Source of the DNA: Mycolicibacterium hodleri | GTDB taxonomy: Bacteria; Actinomycetota; Actinomycetes; Mycobacteriales; Mycobacteriaceae | Direction of reading: 5' to 3' | Assembly: GCF_025822245.1 (NCBI RefSeq) | Contig: NZ_JACKTL010000065.1 | Location: forward strand, 49,018-113,017 | DNA: 64,000 nucleotides | The notes under the pieces: generated by a model | The model's input: only the letters and a program-made list of their open reading frames with translations | What the model was told of the DNA's origin: nothing | The model's database searches: none | Shown here: positions 33,482 to 42,231 of the stretch, piece after piece | Layout of the letters: every line of letters begins with the position of its first letter | Position numbering within the stretch: position 1 is the stretch's first letter | Translations under genes and position numbers: made by a program

Positions 33482-34338
33482 AGTTCTACGTCAGTCCCGC
33501 GTTCCTGCCGACCCGTGAAATCGTCGAATTGGCCAAGGCGGCAGACGATCTCGGTTACGACGGATTCGGCATCCCCGATCACGTAGTCAACCTGGAGACG
33601 CTGGCCACGCCCTACCCGTACACCAAGGACGGCGAGCGCCGGTGGCCACCGTTCACCGACTGGCCCGACCCGTGGGTGCTGATCGGGGCGCTGGCCCTGG
33701 TCACCGAACGGCTGCACTTCGTCACGACGGTGTTCATCCCCGGCATGCGCGACCCGTACTCGGTGGCGAAAGCCGTTGGCACGGCGGCACATCTGGCCGG
33801 CGGCCGGGTGGAGCTGGGCGTCGGCGTGGGGTGGTGCGAAGAAGAATTCACGTTGATGGGCCAGCGCTTCGACCGCCGCGGCAAGCGCACCGACGAGATG
33901 CTCGAGCTGCTGCGCGCGCTCTGGCAGCCGGGGTGGACGGAGTTCGACGGCGAGTTCTACCAGACCCCGCGCCTGGAGATGGAGCCCACACCGCCGCACA
34001 TTCCGATCTTCGTCGGGGGACTGAGCGACGTGGCGCTGCGCCGGGCGGCTCGCAACGACGGGTGGATCGGTGATCTGATCACCACCGACCGCGCCATCGC
34101 GAGTGCCCGGCGGTTGCGCGACCTACGCGCCGAAAATGGGCTCGGGATGGAGGATTTCACCATCCTGACCCCGCTCGTCGATGCGGTGAGCAGTGCGGAC
34201 TACGAACGTGCCGAAGCTGCGGGAATCACCCACATCCTCACGCAGCCGTGGATGTTCCATTCGGGCCCGGAGGCCACCACGGCGGAGAAGATCGACGGGA
34301 TGAAGCGCTTCCGCAAGGACTTGGCGCTCGACCGCTGA
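33478..34338 (+). CDS. LLM-class F420-dependent oxidoreductase (TIGR03619-like)
   Basis: 286 residues, luciferase-like TIM barrel. Features include the opening FYVSPAFLPTREIVELAKAA, the segment GYDGFGIPDHVV, the strand VELGVGVGWCEEEF, and the insertion-region block PTPPHIPIFVGG. F420 rather than FMN is the likely cofactor because this subfamily is expanded in mycobacteria. The substrate is unknown. ATG 33478 overlaps the thioesterase stop. It converges on doxX with 12 bp between. Confidence 0.85.
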   Translation: MKFYVSPAFLPTREIVELAKAADDLGYDGFGIPDHVVNLETLATPYPYTKDGERRWPPFTDWPDPWVLIGALALVTERLHFVTTVFIPGMRDPYSVAKAVGTAAHLAGGRVELGVGVGWCEEEFTLMGQRFDRRGKRTDEMLELLRALWQPGWTEFDGEFYQTPRLEMEPTPPHIPIFVGGLSDVALRRAARNDGWIGDLITTDRAIASARRLRDLRAENGLGMEDFTILTPLVDAVSSADYERAEAAGITHILTQPWMFHSGPEATTAEKIDGMKRFRKDLALDR

Positions 34339-34350
34339 CCGTCCCCGGCG

Positions 34351-34782
34351 TCAGCGCCTGGTGCGGGTGACCGACGCCGCGCCGCTGCGGCGCCGGGCGT
34401 CGAGGGCCCACGCGCCGCCACCGGTGAACACCAGCAGGAAGAACGCGAAGCAGTAGAGGACGGCCGCCTCGCCGCCGTTGTTCAGCGGGACGAAGTCCTT
34501 CGGCAAATGCTGGGTGAAGTAGGCGAACGCCATGGTGCCCGAGGCGATGAAAGCCGCGATGCGGGTGAACAATCCGAGGCCGATCAGGATGCCGGTGACC
34601 AGTTCGATGACCCCGGCGAACCAGTACGGCCACACCCCGACGGGGGCCTGCTGCTGGGCGAGCGGCCAACCGAAGAGGTGCGAGGTGGCATGGCACAGAA
34701 ACAGCAGCGCGAAGACCACGCGAAAGATGCTCAGTACGGCGGGGGCGTGCGGGGCGAGTCTGGCGTCGAGATTCGTCAGCAT
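34351..34782 (-). CDS. DoxX-family integral membrane protein
   Basis: 143 residues with four membrane helices: VLSIFRVVFALLFLCHAT, YWFAGVIELVTGILIGLGL, IAAFIASGTMAFAYFT and AAVLYCFAFFLLVFTGG. DoxX proteins have been linked to thiol oxidative stress in mycobacteria (with SodA and SseA), but this paralogue is not next to those genes. A palindrome CGGACC-CC-GGTCCG (34801-34814), 19 bases upstream of the start, could be an operator. It lies between two transcription units, with the glnA1 terminator just upstream. Confidence 0.85.
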   Translation of the reverse strand: MLTNLDARLAPHAPAVLSIFRVVFALLFLCHATSHLFGWPLAQQQAPVGVWPYWFAGVIELVTGILIGLGLFTRIAAFIASGTMAFAYFTQHLPKDFVPLNNGGEAAVLYCFAFFLLVFTGGGAWALDARRRSGAASVTRTRR

Positions 34783-34832
34783 GGCGACGACTCTACTATC
34801 CGGACCCCGGTCCGCATAGTTGTACGTCTCGC

Positions 34833-34882
34833 CGACACGACGAAGCCGGGCGGAGGTGACCTCCGCCCGGCTTCGCGTGTCG
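34833..34882 (-). terminator. Strong hairpin terminator downstream of glnA1
   Basis: A perfect 16-bp stem (34841-34856 with 34860-34875, loop TGA) is extended by 7 more pairs outside a single bulged base (34833-34839 with 34876-34882). It starts 13 bp after the glnA1 stop (34895) on the leftward strand. No T-tract follows, as is common in mycobacteria. Confidence 0.85.
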
Positions 34883-34894
34883 TTCTACGCGCGA

Positions 34895-36331
34895 TTAGAC
34901 GTCGTAGTAGAGCGCGAACTCATACGGGTGCGGACGGATCTGGATCGGCATGATCTCGTTCTCCCGCTTGTAGGAGATCCAGGTGTCGATCAGGTCCTCG
35001 GTGAACACGCCACCCTCGGTGAGGTAGTCGTGATCCTCCTCGAGGCGGTCGATCACCGCGGACAGCGACGTCGGCGCCTGGGGGATGTTCGCGGCCTCCT
35101 CGGGAGGAAGCTCGTAGAGGTCCTTGTCGACGGGCGCCAACGGCTCGATCTTCTTCTTGATGCCGTCGATGCCGGCCATCAGCATCGCCGCGAACGCCAG
35201 GTACGGGTTGCCCGAGCTGTCCGGGCAACGGAATTCGAGACGCTTGGCCTTCGGGTTGTTGCCCGTGATCGGGATGCGCACGCACGCCGACCGGTTGCGC
35301 TGGCTGTAGACCAGGTTGATCGGCGCCTCGTAGCCCGGCACCAGACGCTTGTAGGAGTTCACCGTCGGGTTGGTGAACGCCAGCAGCGACGGCGCGTGGT
35401 GCAGGATGCCGCCGATGTAGTGGCGCGCCAGGTCCGACAGACCCGCGTAGCCCGACTCGTCGTGGAACAGCGGCTTGCCGTCCTTCCACAGCGATTGGTG
35501 GGCGTGCATGCCGGAACCGTTGTCACCGAACAGCGGCTTGGGCATGAAGGTGACGGTCTTGCCGTTCTTCCACGCCGTGTTCTTGATGATGTACTTGAAC
35601 AGCAGCACGTCGTCGGCGGCGGCCAGCAGGGTGTCGAACTTGTAGTTGATCTCGGCCTGGCCCGCGGTGCCGACCTCGTGGTGGCCGCGCTCCAGGACGA
35701 ACCCGGCGTTCTGCAGGTTGGTGGCCATCTCGTCGCGCAGGTCGACGTAGTGGTCGTACGGCGCGACGGGGAAGTAGCCGCCCTTGGGCCGGACCTTGTA
35801 GCCCAGGTTGGGGCTGCCGTCGGCTTCGAAGGGCTCGCCGGTGTTCCACCAGCCCGATTCGGAGTCGATCTCGTAGGAGGTGCCGTTGATCTTCGAGTCG
35901 AAGGTCACCGAGTCGAAGATGTAGAACTCGGCCTCGGCACCGAAGAAGCAGGTGTCGGCGATGCCCGTGCTGGCGAGGTAGTTCTCGGCCTTGCGGGCCA
36001 CGTTGCGGGGGTCGCGCGAGTAGGCCTCACGGGTGAACGGGTCGTGCACGAAGAAGCTGAGGTTCAGCGTCTTGGCGTGCCGGAACGGGTCGATGCGCGC
36101 GGTGTTGGGATCCGGCAGCAGCATCATGTCGGATTCGTGGATGGACTGGAAGCCGCGCACCGACGAACCGTCGAACGCCAAACCGTCCTCGAACACGCTC
36201 GCGTCGAAGGCCGAGGCGGGGATCGAGAAGTGCTGGACGACGCCCGGCAGATCGCAGAAGCGAATGTCGACGTACTCGACGTTCTCGTCCTTGATCAGCT
36301 TGAAGATGTCGTCTGCAGTCTTTTCTGGCAC
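34895..36331 (-). CDS. glnA1: Type I glutamine synthetase GlnA1
   Basis: 478 residues, the exact length of M. tuberculosis GlnA1, when started at GTG 36331, which follows AAAGGAG; an open frame extends 17 codons further. Motifs: GLAFDGSSVRGF, the metal-binding FGAEAEFYIF, FMPKPLFGDNGSGMHAHQSL and NRSACVRIP. Tyr406 in KDLYELPPEE is the GlnE adenylylation site. This is the main ammonia-assimilating enzyme. It is monocistronic with a strong terminator. The GlnE that controls it is encoded 2.1 kb away on the opposite strand. Confidence 0.96.
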   Translation of the reverse strand: MPEKTADDIFKLIKDENVEYVDIRFCDLPGVVQHFSIPASAFDASVFEDGLAFDGSSVRGFQSIHESDMMLLPDPNTARIDPFRHAKTLNLSFFVHDPFTREAYSRDPRNVARKAENYLASTGIADTCFFGAEAEFYIFDSVTFDSKINGTSYEIDSESGWWNTGEPFEADGSPNLGYKVRPKGGYFPVAPYDHYVDLRDEMATNLQNAGFVLERGHHEVGTAGQAEINYKFDTLLAAADDVLLFKYIIKNTAWKNGKTVTFMPKPLFGDNGSGMHAHQSLWKDGKPLFHDESGYAGLSDLARHYIGGILHHAPSLLAFTNPTVNSYKRLVPGYEAPINLVYSQRNRSACVRIPITGNNPKAKRLEFRCPDSSGNPYLAFAAMLMAGIDGIKKKIEPLAPVDKDLYELPPEEAANIPQAPTSLSAVIDRLEEDHDYLTEGGVFTEDLIDTWISYKRENEIMPIQIRPHPYEFALYYDV

Positions 36332-36446
36332 TGAGAATTCTCCTTTGACTGGTGATCCGCCGTTCGACGCTAGGGACACCATATTGCGCGGCGGTCAAAG
36401 GCATGTTGCGCCGACGTTACGCAGTGGTGGTGTCAGGCGCCCACCC

Positions 36447-36452
36447 TATGCT
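36447..36452 (+). promoter_or_regulatory. TATGCT -10 box, probably leaderless
   Basis: TATGCT fits TANNNT and ends 6 bases before ATG 36459 of the RDD gene. No Shine-Dalgarno sequence separates them, so the mRNA probably starts at the ATG. Confidence 0.4.
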
Positions 36453-36458
36453 GGATTC

Positions 36459-36941
36459 ATGGCCCGCACCTTTGGTTCCTGGCTCTCCGGGCCGCCACCC
36501 TCCGAGGCTGGCGACGCCAGCCAGGGGCCCAACGACTTCGCCGGGCAACGTCTGGGTTTGCCCCCGTCGGGACCGGGTTCGCTGGTCGGCACCGGGCGAC
36601 GGGTCCTGGCCGTCACGCTCGACTGGCTGATCGCGATGGGGCTGGCCTCGCTCGCCGGGTCGGTGGACCGCAGCGGCACCCTTGCCGACCACCGGGCGCT
36701 GGTCCTGGAGGTCATCTGGCTCGTGCTCGGGGCGGTGTCGGTGCGGTTGTTCGGTTTCACACCCGGCCAACTGGCACTGGGGCTGCAGGTGGCCTCCGTC
36801 GACCACCGCCAGCACGTCGGCATCGGCCGGTCGACGGTCCGCGTGCTGCTGGTCGCGCTGGTGATTCCCGCCCTGTTCACCGACGCCGACGGCCGTGGCT
36901 TTCAGGACCGGTTGACGGGAACGGCCGTCGTCCGGCGCTAG
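36459..36941 (+). CDS. RDD-family membrane protein
   Basis: 160 residues. The first 45 are polar and Pro/Gly-rich. The RDD domain follows, with TGRRVLAVTLDWLIAMGLA (Arg and Asp as expected), LVLEVIWLVLGAVSVRLFG, and a last helix VRVLLVALVIPALF before DADGRGFQDRLTGTAVV. Function is unknown; RDD proteins are proposed transporters. It is divergent from glnA1, as in M. tuberculosis by memory. Its stop TAG shares the palindrome CTAG with the stop of the convergent amidohydrolase gene. Confidence 0.88.
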   Translation: MARTFGSWLSGPPPSEAGDASQGPNDFAGQRLGLPPSGPGSLVGTGRRVLAVTLDWLIAMGLASLAGSVDRSGTLADHRALVLEVIWLVLGAVSVRLFGFTPGQLALGLQVASVDHRQHVGIGRSTVRVLLVALVIPALFTDADGRGFQDRLTGTAVVRR

Positions 36942-38761
36942 ACCTCGTGGCGGATCTGGCCGTTCATCATCGTCATCGTGACCGCCGCCTGGTGAATGTC
37001 GTGCGGATCGCCGTCGAGGATGTTCTTGTCCAGCACGATGAGGTCGGCGAGCTTGCCGGTCTCGAGTGAGCCGACCTTGTCGTCCAACCGAATCTGATAC
37101 GCCGCTCCCAAGGTGTTGGCGTGCACCGCCTCGACCACCGACAGCCGCTGGTCGGCGGGTTCCAGGACCGGCGCGTCGGGCTGCCCGATGAGTTGCCGGG
37201 TGACGCCGATCTGGATCGAGTCCAGCGGCTTGTACGTCGAGAAGTAGCCCGCCGCAGGCCAATCGGTGCCCAGCGAGATGCGGCCGCCCGACTTGAGCAC
37301 GTCCTGGGGCCGGTAGAGCAGATCCTTGCGGGGCGACCCGTATCGCGCCCCCATGTTGGTCACGGTGTCCGGGTCTGCCGACAGCCAGTTCGCCGAGAAC
37401 TGCGCGATGACGCCGAGCTTGCCGAACCGCGGATTGTCGGAGTCGTCGACGTAGACCAGATGGGCGATGGCGTGCCTGCGCTCGCGGGGAGGGTTGGCGG
37501 CGATCGCCTCGTCGATGGCGTCCAGCGCCACTCGGGCCGTGTGCTCCCCGCAGGCGTGCACGTGCAGGTCGAAACCGGCCGCGTCGACGTCGCGAATCAT
37601 GCGGTGCCACTGCTCCTCGGTGAACGGCGAACCACCGGTGGTGTCGGGCTTGTCGGCATAGGGCTCCAACAACCAGGCGGTGTAGCCGCCCTGCGTACCG
37701 TCCCCGACGATCTTGACCACCGTGGCCTGCACCAGCTCGGTGTTGACGCGGTTGCGCACCTCGGTCATCTTGGCCACCGTGTCGTCGACCGGCGGTCCCT
37801 TCACCGCGTAGGACGCCACCACGCGGAAGGGCAGCTCGCCGCGCTTCTCCGCGTCGACGTAGAGCTCGAGGATGGCCGCCTGATCCTCACCGATCGGTGG
37901 TACCCCGGCGTCGAACACCGACGTGATGCCCGCCTGGGCGGCCTTCGGCGTCCACGACGCCAAGAGCTTCGCCATCGTCTCGGGGGAGATCGGCTCGACG
38001 GCGTTGACGACCTGTAGCTCGGCGACGACCTCGAGGACGTACCCGGTCGGATCGCCCTTCGTGTCGCGGACGAAGTAGCTGAATCCCGGTATCGGATCGG
38101 GGGTGTTGCGGTCGACCCCGGCAATCTGGAGTGCCTTCGAGTTGACCCACAGGCTGTGGCCGTCGATGGCGAAGAAGAACGCGGGACGGTCCGGCAGGAT
38201 CCGGTCCAGGTCCGCTCGATTGGGTCCCTCGGGGCCGAACATGTCGACCCGCCAACCGAACCCGCGCACCGGCCCGACCGGGTTGTCGGCGGCGTACTTG
38301 GCGATCGCGGCGAGCGCGTCGGCCCCGGTGGGCAGCTGCAGATCGAGACCCGAGGTCAGGAAGGCCCCCATGAACGGGTGGATGTGGGCTTCGACGAAGC
38401 CGGGCATCAACAGTCGACCGTTCAGGTCGACCACCCGGGTCTTGTCGCCGACCAGGGCCATCGCGCCGGCCTCGTCGCCGACGTGGGTGATGGTGGTGCC
38501 CGTGACCGCCAGCGCCTTGGCCCACGGGTCCGGGCCGGCGACGGTGTAGATGGGACCGTTGCGGAAGACGAAGTCCGCCTTCCCGTCCGCGGCTGCCGTG
38601 CTGGGTGCGCTGGACGACGAGGGCGATTCCCGCGTCGGCGTGCACGCCGCCATCGCGGTGGTCGCCGCGGCCACTGCGGCAACGGTCAGCACCGTTCGTC
38701 GGCTCGCGCGGACACCTCCGAACGCGGCGAAATGCGGCGCCCAATCACACGCAGTACACAT
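36938..38761 (-). CDS. Tat-exported lipoprotein amidohydrolase (YtcJ-like)
   Basis: 607 residues. N-terminal SRRTVLTVAAVAAATTAMAAC contains a twin-arginine signal and a lipobox Cys (about 40), so the enzyme should be folded before export and lipid-anchored. The amidohydrolase core has LMPGFVEAHIHPFMGAF (metal His pair), AGFDLHVHACGE, HAIAHLVYV and SLGTDWPAAG. C-terminal LETGKLADLIVLDKNIL is typical of the YtcJ/NfdA group. The first 23 residues (MCTACDWAPHFAAF) carry two extra Cys before the Tat motif. The substrate is unknown. Confidence 0.87.
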   Translation of the reverse strand: MCTACDWAPHFAAFGGVRASRRTVLTVAAVAAATTAMAACTPTRESPSSSSAPSTAAADGKADFVFRNGPIYTVAGPDPWAKALAVTGTTITHVGDEAGAMALVGDKTRVVDLNGRLLMPGFVEAHIHPFMGAFLTSGLDLQLPTGADALAAIAKYAADNPVGPVRGFGWRVDMFGPEGPNRADLDRILPDRPAFFFAIDGHSLWVNSKALQIAGVDRNTPDPIPGFSYFVRDTKGDPTGYVLEVVAELQVVNAVEPISPETMAKLLASWTPKAAQAGITSVFDAGVPPIGEDQAAILELYVDAEKRGELPFRVVASYAVKGPPVDDTVAKMTEVRNRVNTELVQATVVKIVGDGTQGGYTAWLLEPYADKPDTTGGSPFTEEQWHRMIRDVDAAGFDLHVHACGEHTARVALDAIDEAIAANPPRERRHAIAHLVYVDDSDNPRFGKLGVIAQFSANWLSADPDTVTNMGARYGSPRKDLLYRPQDVLKSGGRISLGTDWPAAGYFSTYKPLDSIQIGVTRQLIGQPDAPVLEPADQRLSVVEAVHANTLGAAYQIRLDDKVGSLETGKLADLIVLDKNILDGDPHDIHQAAVTMTMMNGQIRHEV

Positions 38762-38886
38762 CCACTGCCCCCCACAGACTTCCCCCGAGGCACCTGGTCG
38801 GAATGCCGGCGTGCCTACTCCCGGACGGAGATTAGCTGGTGACCTTGAATGCGGGGCTCAATCGGGCCGACGGGTGTGTCGGTGCG

Positions 38887-39642
38887 CTACTTGCGCCGCA
38901 CCGTTCGCTGTACACCGCGCATCTTGGCACCCGGAGGCAGCGGGCCCTTCGGCATGGCGGCCGGTCCCATGCGGGAGCCGAGCGCCGCCAGTCGGGACTC
39001 CAGTGAATCCATCTGCTTGGCCGTGATGTTGGCCGGCAACTTGGTGAGGTGGCGCTCCAGCTTCGACAGGGGCACCTCGCCCTCGCCGTTGCCGACGACG
39101 AAGTCGTAGATGGGGATGTCACCGATGAGCCGGGCGGTCTTCTTCTTCTCTTGCGCCAGCAGGGGTTTGACGCGCGTGGCCGATCCCTCGCCGACGAAGA
39201 TCACGCCCGGGCGGCCGATCACGCGGTGCACGGCGTCGAAGTGTCCGGTGGCGGCGACGCCGGGGGTGACGCGCCACTTGCCCCGCAGGTTGTCCAGGGC
39301 CCACGCGGCCGCGCCGGTCTGTCCCTCGGCCTTGCGGTACACCGACTTCTGCGCGCGGCGCCCGAAGATGATGAACGCCACCAGGGCGCCCAGCACCACG
39401 CCGAGCGGGATCAGCGTGACGTAGGTGAACGTGTTGCCGACGAGGATGCCGATGACCACCGCGATCGCCACGATCAGCACGAACGCGCCGATCATGTAGG
39501 GGAGGAGTCGGGTGTCCTCCTTGCGTTGGATCTGGAATGCCTGCCAGAGCTGGCTCCGGCGCTCCTTGGATGCGGCCTTGCGGGCAGCCTTCGCCTCGGC
39601 CTTGGCGGCCTTGTCGGCAACGGGTTTGCGAGTCTTCGCCAT
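38887..39642 (-). CDS. DUF4191 membrane protein (Rv2219-like)
   Basis: 251 residues. The N-terminal 35 are Lys/Ala-rich (AAKAEAKAARKAASKERR). Two adjacent membrane helices follow (LPYMIGAFVLIVAIAVVIGI and YVTLIPLGVVLGALVAFII). A cytosolic domain includes RPGVIFVGEGSATRVKPLL and ends in a basic tail. Function is unknown. ATG 39642 follows the lipA stop by 4 bp, so it is co-transcribed with lipB and lipA, as in M. tuberculosis by memory. Confidence 0.87.
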   Translation of the reverse strand: MAKTRKPVADKAAKAEAKAARKAASKERRSQLWQAFQIQRKEDTRLLPYMIGAFVLIVAIAVVIGILVGNTFTYVTLIPLGVVLGALVAFIIFGRRAQKSVYRKAEGQTGAAAWALDNLRGKWRVTPGVAATGHFDAVHRVIGRPGVIFVGEGSATRVKPLLAQEKKKTARLIGDIPIYDFVVGNGEGEVPLSKLERHLTKLPANITAKQMDSLESRLAALGSRMGPAAMPKGPLPPGAKMRGVQRTVRRK

Positions 39643-39646
39643 CGGA

Positions 39647-40621
39647 TCAGGATACGGGTGGCGTGTTATTCGTCCGCAGTTGCGCCGCCTGGGCGTACAA
39701 CTTGCCCGCACGGTACGAGGATCGCACCAACGGACCCGCCAGCACTCCGGGGAAGCCCAGTTCCTCGGCGAACTTGCCGTGCTCGACGAACTCCTCGGGC
39801 TTGACCCACCGCTCCACCGGATGGTGGCGGGCGGAGGGGCGGAGGTACTGGGTGATGGTGATGATGTCGCAGCCCGCCTCGTGGAGGTCGACCAGCGCCG
39901 TCCGCACCTCCTCGGGGGTCTCGCCCATTCCGAGGATCAAGTTGCTCTTGGTCACCAGGCCGTAGTCGCGCGCCGCGGTGATCACCGCGAGGCTGCGCTC
40001 GTACTTGAAGGCGGGTCGAATGCGCTTGAAGATGCGCGGGACGGTTTCGACGTTGTGCGCCAACACTTCTGGTCGGGTCTCGAACACCGTCTCGAGTTGC
40101 TCGGGGATGGCGTTGAAGTCCGGGATGAGCAGTTCGACGCCGGTGTTCGGGTTGAGCGCCTTGATCTGACGCACCGTCTCGGCGTACAGCCACGCCCCAC
40201 CGTCGGGCAGATCGTCGCGGGCCACCCCGGTGACGGTCGAGTACCGAAGGCCCATGGCCTGGACGCTCTCGGCCACCCGCCGGGGCTCGTCGCGGTCCAG
40301 CTCCGCCGGCTTGCCGGTGTCGATCTGGCAGAAGTCGCACCGCCGCGTGCACTGCTCACCGCCGATGAGGAACGTCGCCTCGCGGTCTTCCCAGCACTCG
40401 TAGATGTTGGGGCAGCCGGCCTCTTCGCAGACGGTGTGCAGACCTTCGCGCTTGACCAGGGCCTTGAGTTCCTTGTATTCCGGACCCGTCTTCAGCTTGG
40501 TCTTGATCCACGGTGGCTTGCGCTCGATGGGCGTCTCGGCGTTGCGCACCTCGAGGCGCAGCAGCTTGCGGCCGGTCGGCGAAACGGGCAGCTTGGCGAT
40601 CTCGGACGGTTCGACGGTCAC
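39647..40621 (-). CDS. lipA: Lipoyl synthase (radical SAM)
   Basis: 324 residues. It inserts two sulfurs into protein-bound octanoate. The auxiliary cluster Cys are in CEEAGCPNIYEC (CX4CX5C) and the radical-SAM cluster Cys are in CTRRCDFC (CX3CX2C). The C-terminal Ser of the RSSY motif (LVRSSYRAG) is present. The GTG at 40621 overlaps the lipB stop by 4 bases, so lipB-lipA translation is coupled. The lipoylated acceptor DlaT is encoded 2.4 kb upstream on the same strand. Confidence 0.95.
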   Translation of the reverse strand: MTVEPSEIAKLPVSPTGRKLLRLEVRNAETPIERKPPWIKTKLKTGPEYKELKALVKREGLHTVCEEAGCPNIYECWEDREATFLIGGEQCTRRCDFCQIDTGKPAELDRDEPRRVAESVQAMGLRYSTVTGVARDDLPDGGAWLYAETVRQIKALNPNTGVELLIPDFNAIPEQLETVFETRPEVLAHNVETVPRIFKRIRPAFKYERSLAVITAARDYGLVTKSNLILGMGETPEEVRTALVDLHEAGCDIITITQYLRPSARHHPVERWVKPEEFVEHGKFAEELGFPGVLAGPLVRSSYRAGKLYAQAAQLRTNNTPPVS

Positions 40622-41298
40622 TTCGACAATGCTAGCGCTGGTCGACCGTCGAGGGCGTCGGGGACGGCCACGGCCACCACGGCGGCGACGTCGTCGACGG
40701 TCACCCGGTGGCCGAGCTCGGCGGTCAACGACGTGACACCCGCGTCGGAGATGCCGCACGGAACGATCGACGAGTACGCGGAGAGGTCGTTGTCACAGTT
40801 GACGGCGAAGCCGTGCAGCGTCGTCGCCCTGGCCACCCTGATGCCGATCGCGGCGACCTTGCGGGCGGGGCGAACGTCGTCGGCGGGGACCCACACGCCC
40901 GACCGGCCCTCGACGCGACCGGTCGGCAGGCCGAAGCTCGCGCACACCGCGATCAATGCGTCCTCCAGGCGGCGGACGAACTTCACCACGTCCAGCGGCT
41001 GGGCCAGGCCGACGATCGGGTAGCCGACCAGCTGACCGGGCCCGTGCCAGGTGATCTTCCCGCCGCGGTCGGTGTCGACCACCGGAACGTCGGAGGAGAC
41101 GGGGCGCTCGTGCGGTTCGGTGCGTCGGCCCGCGGTGAAGACCGGGGGATGTTCGAGCAACAGCAGAGTGTCCGGACCACCGGCGAGCCGGGCGTCGGCC
41201 TGCTCACGCTGCAGCTGCCACGCCGCGAGGTAGTCGATCGAACCAAGTCGTCGCACCTCGACGTCGGTGTCCGCCAACCGGACCGATGCTGCGCCCAT
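40618..41298 (-). CDS. lipB: Octanoyl-(acyl-carrier-protein) transferase
   Basis: 226 residues. It transfers octanoate from ACP to lipoyl domains before LipA acts. Motifs: LLLLEHPPVFTAGRR, RGGKITWHGPGQLVGYPIVG, RKVAAIGIRVARATTLHGFA with the catalytic Lys, and VPCGISDAGVTSL with the catalytic Cys. ATG 41298 gives a start like other mycobacterial LipB. It lies 19 bp downstream of the epimerase gene, making dlaT, epimerase, lipB, lipA and DUF4191 a probable leftward operon. Confidence 0.95.
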   Translation of the reverse strand: MGAASVRLADTDVEVRRLGSIDYLAAWQLQREQADARLAGGPDTLLLLEHPPVFTAGRRTEPHERPVSSDVPVVDTDRGGKITWHGPGQLVGYPIVGLAQPLDVVKFVRRLEDALIAVCASFGLPTGRVEGRSGVWVPADDVRPARKVAAIGIRVARATTLHGFAVNCDNDLSAYSSIVPCGISDAGVTSLTAELGHRVTVDDVAAVVAVAVPDALDGRPALALSK

Positions 41299-41317
41299 GG
41301 CCTTGACGCTACGCGTC

Positions 41318-42226
41318 TCAGGATGCCTTCGGTGCGGTGACGTAGCCCATCGCCTCGCCGATCGTGTGGTGGTGAAACTCGAAGCCAGCTCGTTCCAGGG
41401 CCGCCGGGATGGCCCGCTGCCCGCCGAGGAGACCCTCGTCGGCCAGCTCGCCGAGGACGGCACGCAAGGCGAACTTGGGCACCGCCAGCGGGGCCGGCCG
41501 GTGTAGCGCCCGCCCGAGCGCCGCGGTGAACTCGGCGTTCGTGACGGGCGCGGGCCCGGTGCCGTTGACGGGACCGGCGAGGTCGGGGTTCTCGATGGCG
41601 AACGTCAACGCCCGCACCTCGTCTTCGAGGGTGATCCAGGGCATGTACTGCCGGCCGCCGCCCAACCGTGCGCCCAGACCCACTCCGAAGAGTGGCTTGA
41701 GCCGCGCGACCACGCCGCCCGCAGGGGACAGCACCAGGCCGGTCCGCATCAGGACCACTCGCACGCCGGCGGCCGTGGCGGACTCCGTCGCCGCCTCCCA
41801 GTCCCGGCACAGACCGGCGAGGAAGCCCTTGCCCACGGGAGCCGACTCCTCGACGACGCGATCACGGGCGTCGCCGTAGTACCCGACCGCGCTGGAGTTG
41901 ACCAGCACGGGGACGCCGGATTCGACGACCGCCCGGGACAGCACCTCGGTGGGGCCGATGCGGCTGTCGCGCAGGCTCTGCTTGAACGCACCCGACCACC
42001 GCTTGCCGGCGACGTTGACGCCGCACATGTTGACGACGGCGTCCGCGCCGCGCAACGCGCTCGCGTCGAACTGTCCGGTGTCCGGGTCCCAGAAGACCTC
42101 GTCGGCGGTGGACGGGGCACGCCGCACCAGCCGCAGCACCCGATGATCGGCGGCCCGAAGGGCCGACGTCAGCGCGGAACCGATCAGCCCCGAGGAGCCC
42201 GCGATCGCGATGACGGCATGTCGCAC
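41318..42226 (-). CDS. TIGR01777-family NAD(P)-dependent epimerase
   Basis: 302 residues, atypical SDR. The nucleotide loop is AIAGSSGLIGSALTSALRAADH at the very N-terminus. NSSAVGYYGDARD follows near 110 with the active-site Tyr region. The C-terminal DUF1731-like part reads ALAVPKFALRAVLGELADEGLL. From memory it corresponds to Rv2216. The precise substrate is unknown; its fixed position between dlaT and lipB suggests a link with lipoylation or cofactor metabolism. GTG 42226 is preceded by only 5 bp from the dlaT stop. Confidence 0.87.
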   Translation of the reverse strand: MRHAVIAIAGSSGLIGSALTSALRAADHRVLRLVRRAPSTADEVFWDPDTGQFDASALRGADAVVNMCGVNVAGKRWSGAFKQSLRDSRIGPTEVLSRAVVESGVPVLVNSSAVGYYGDARDRVVEESAPVGKGFLAGLCRDWEAATESATAAGVRVVLMRTGLVLSPAGGVVARLKPLFGVGLGARLGGGRQYMPWITLEDEVRALTFAIENPDLAGPVNGTGPAPVTNAEFTAALGRALHRPAPLAVPKFALRAVLGELADEGLLGGQRAIPAALERAGFEFHHHTIGEAMGYVTAPKAS

Positions 42227-42231
42227 GAGGC

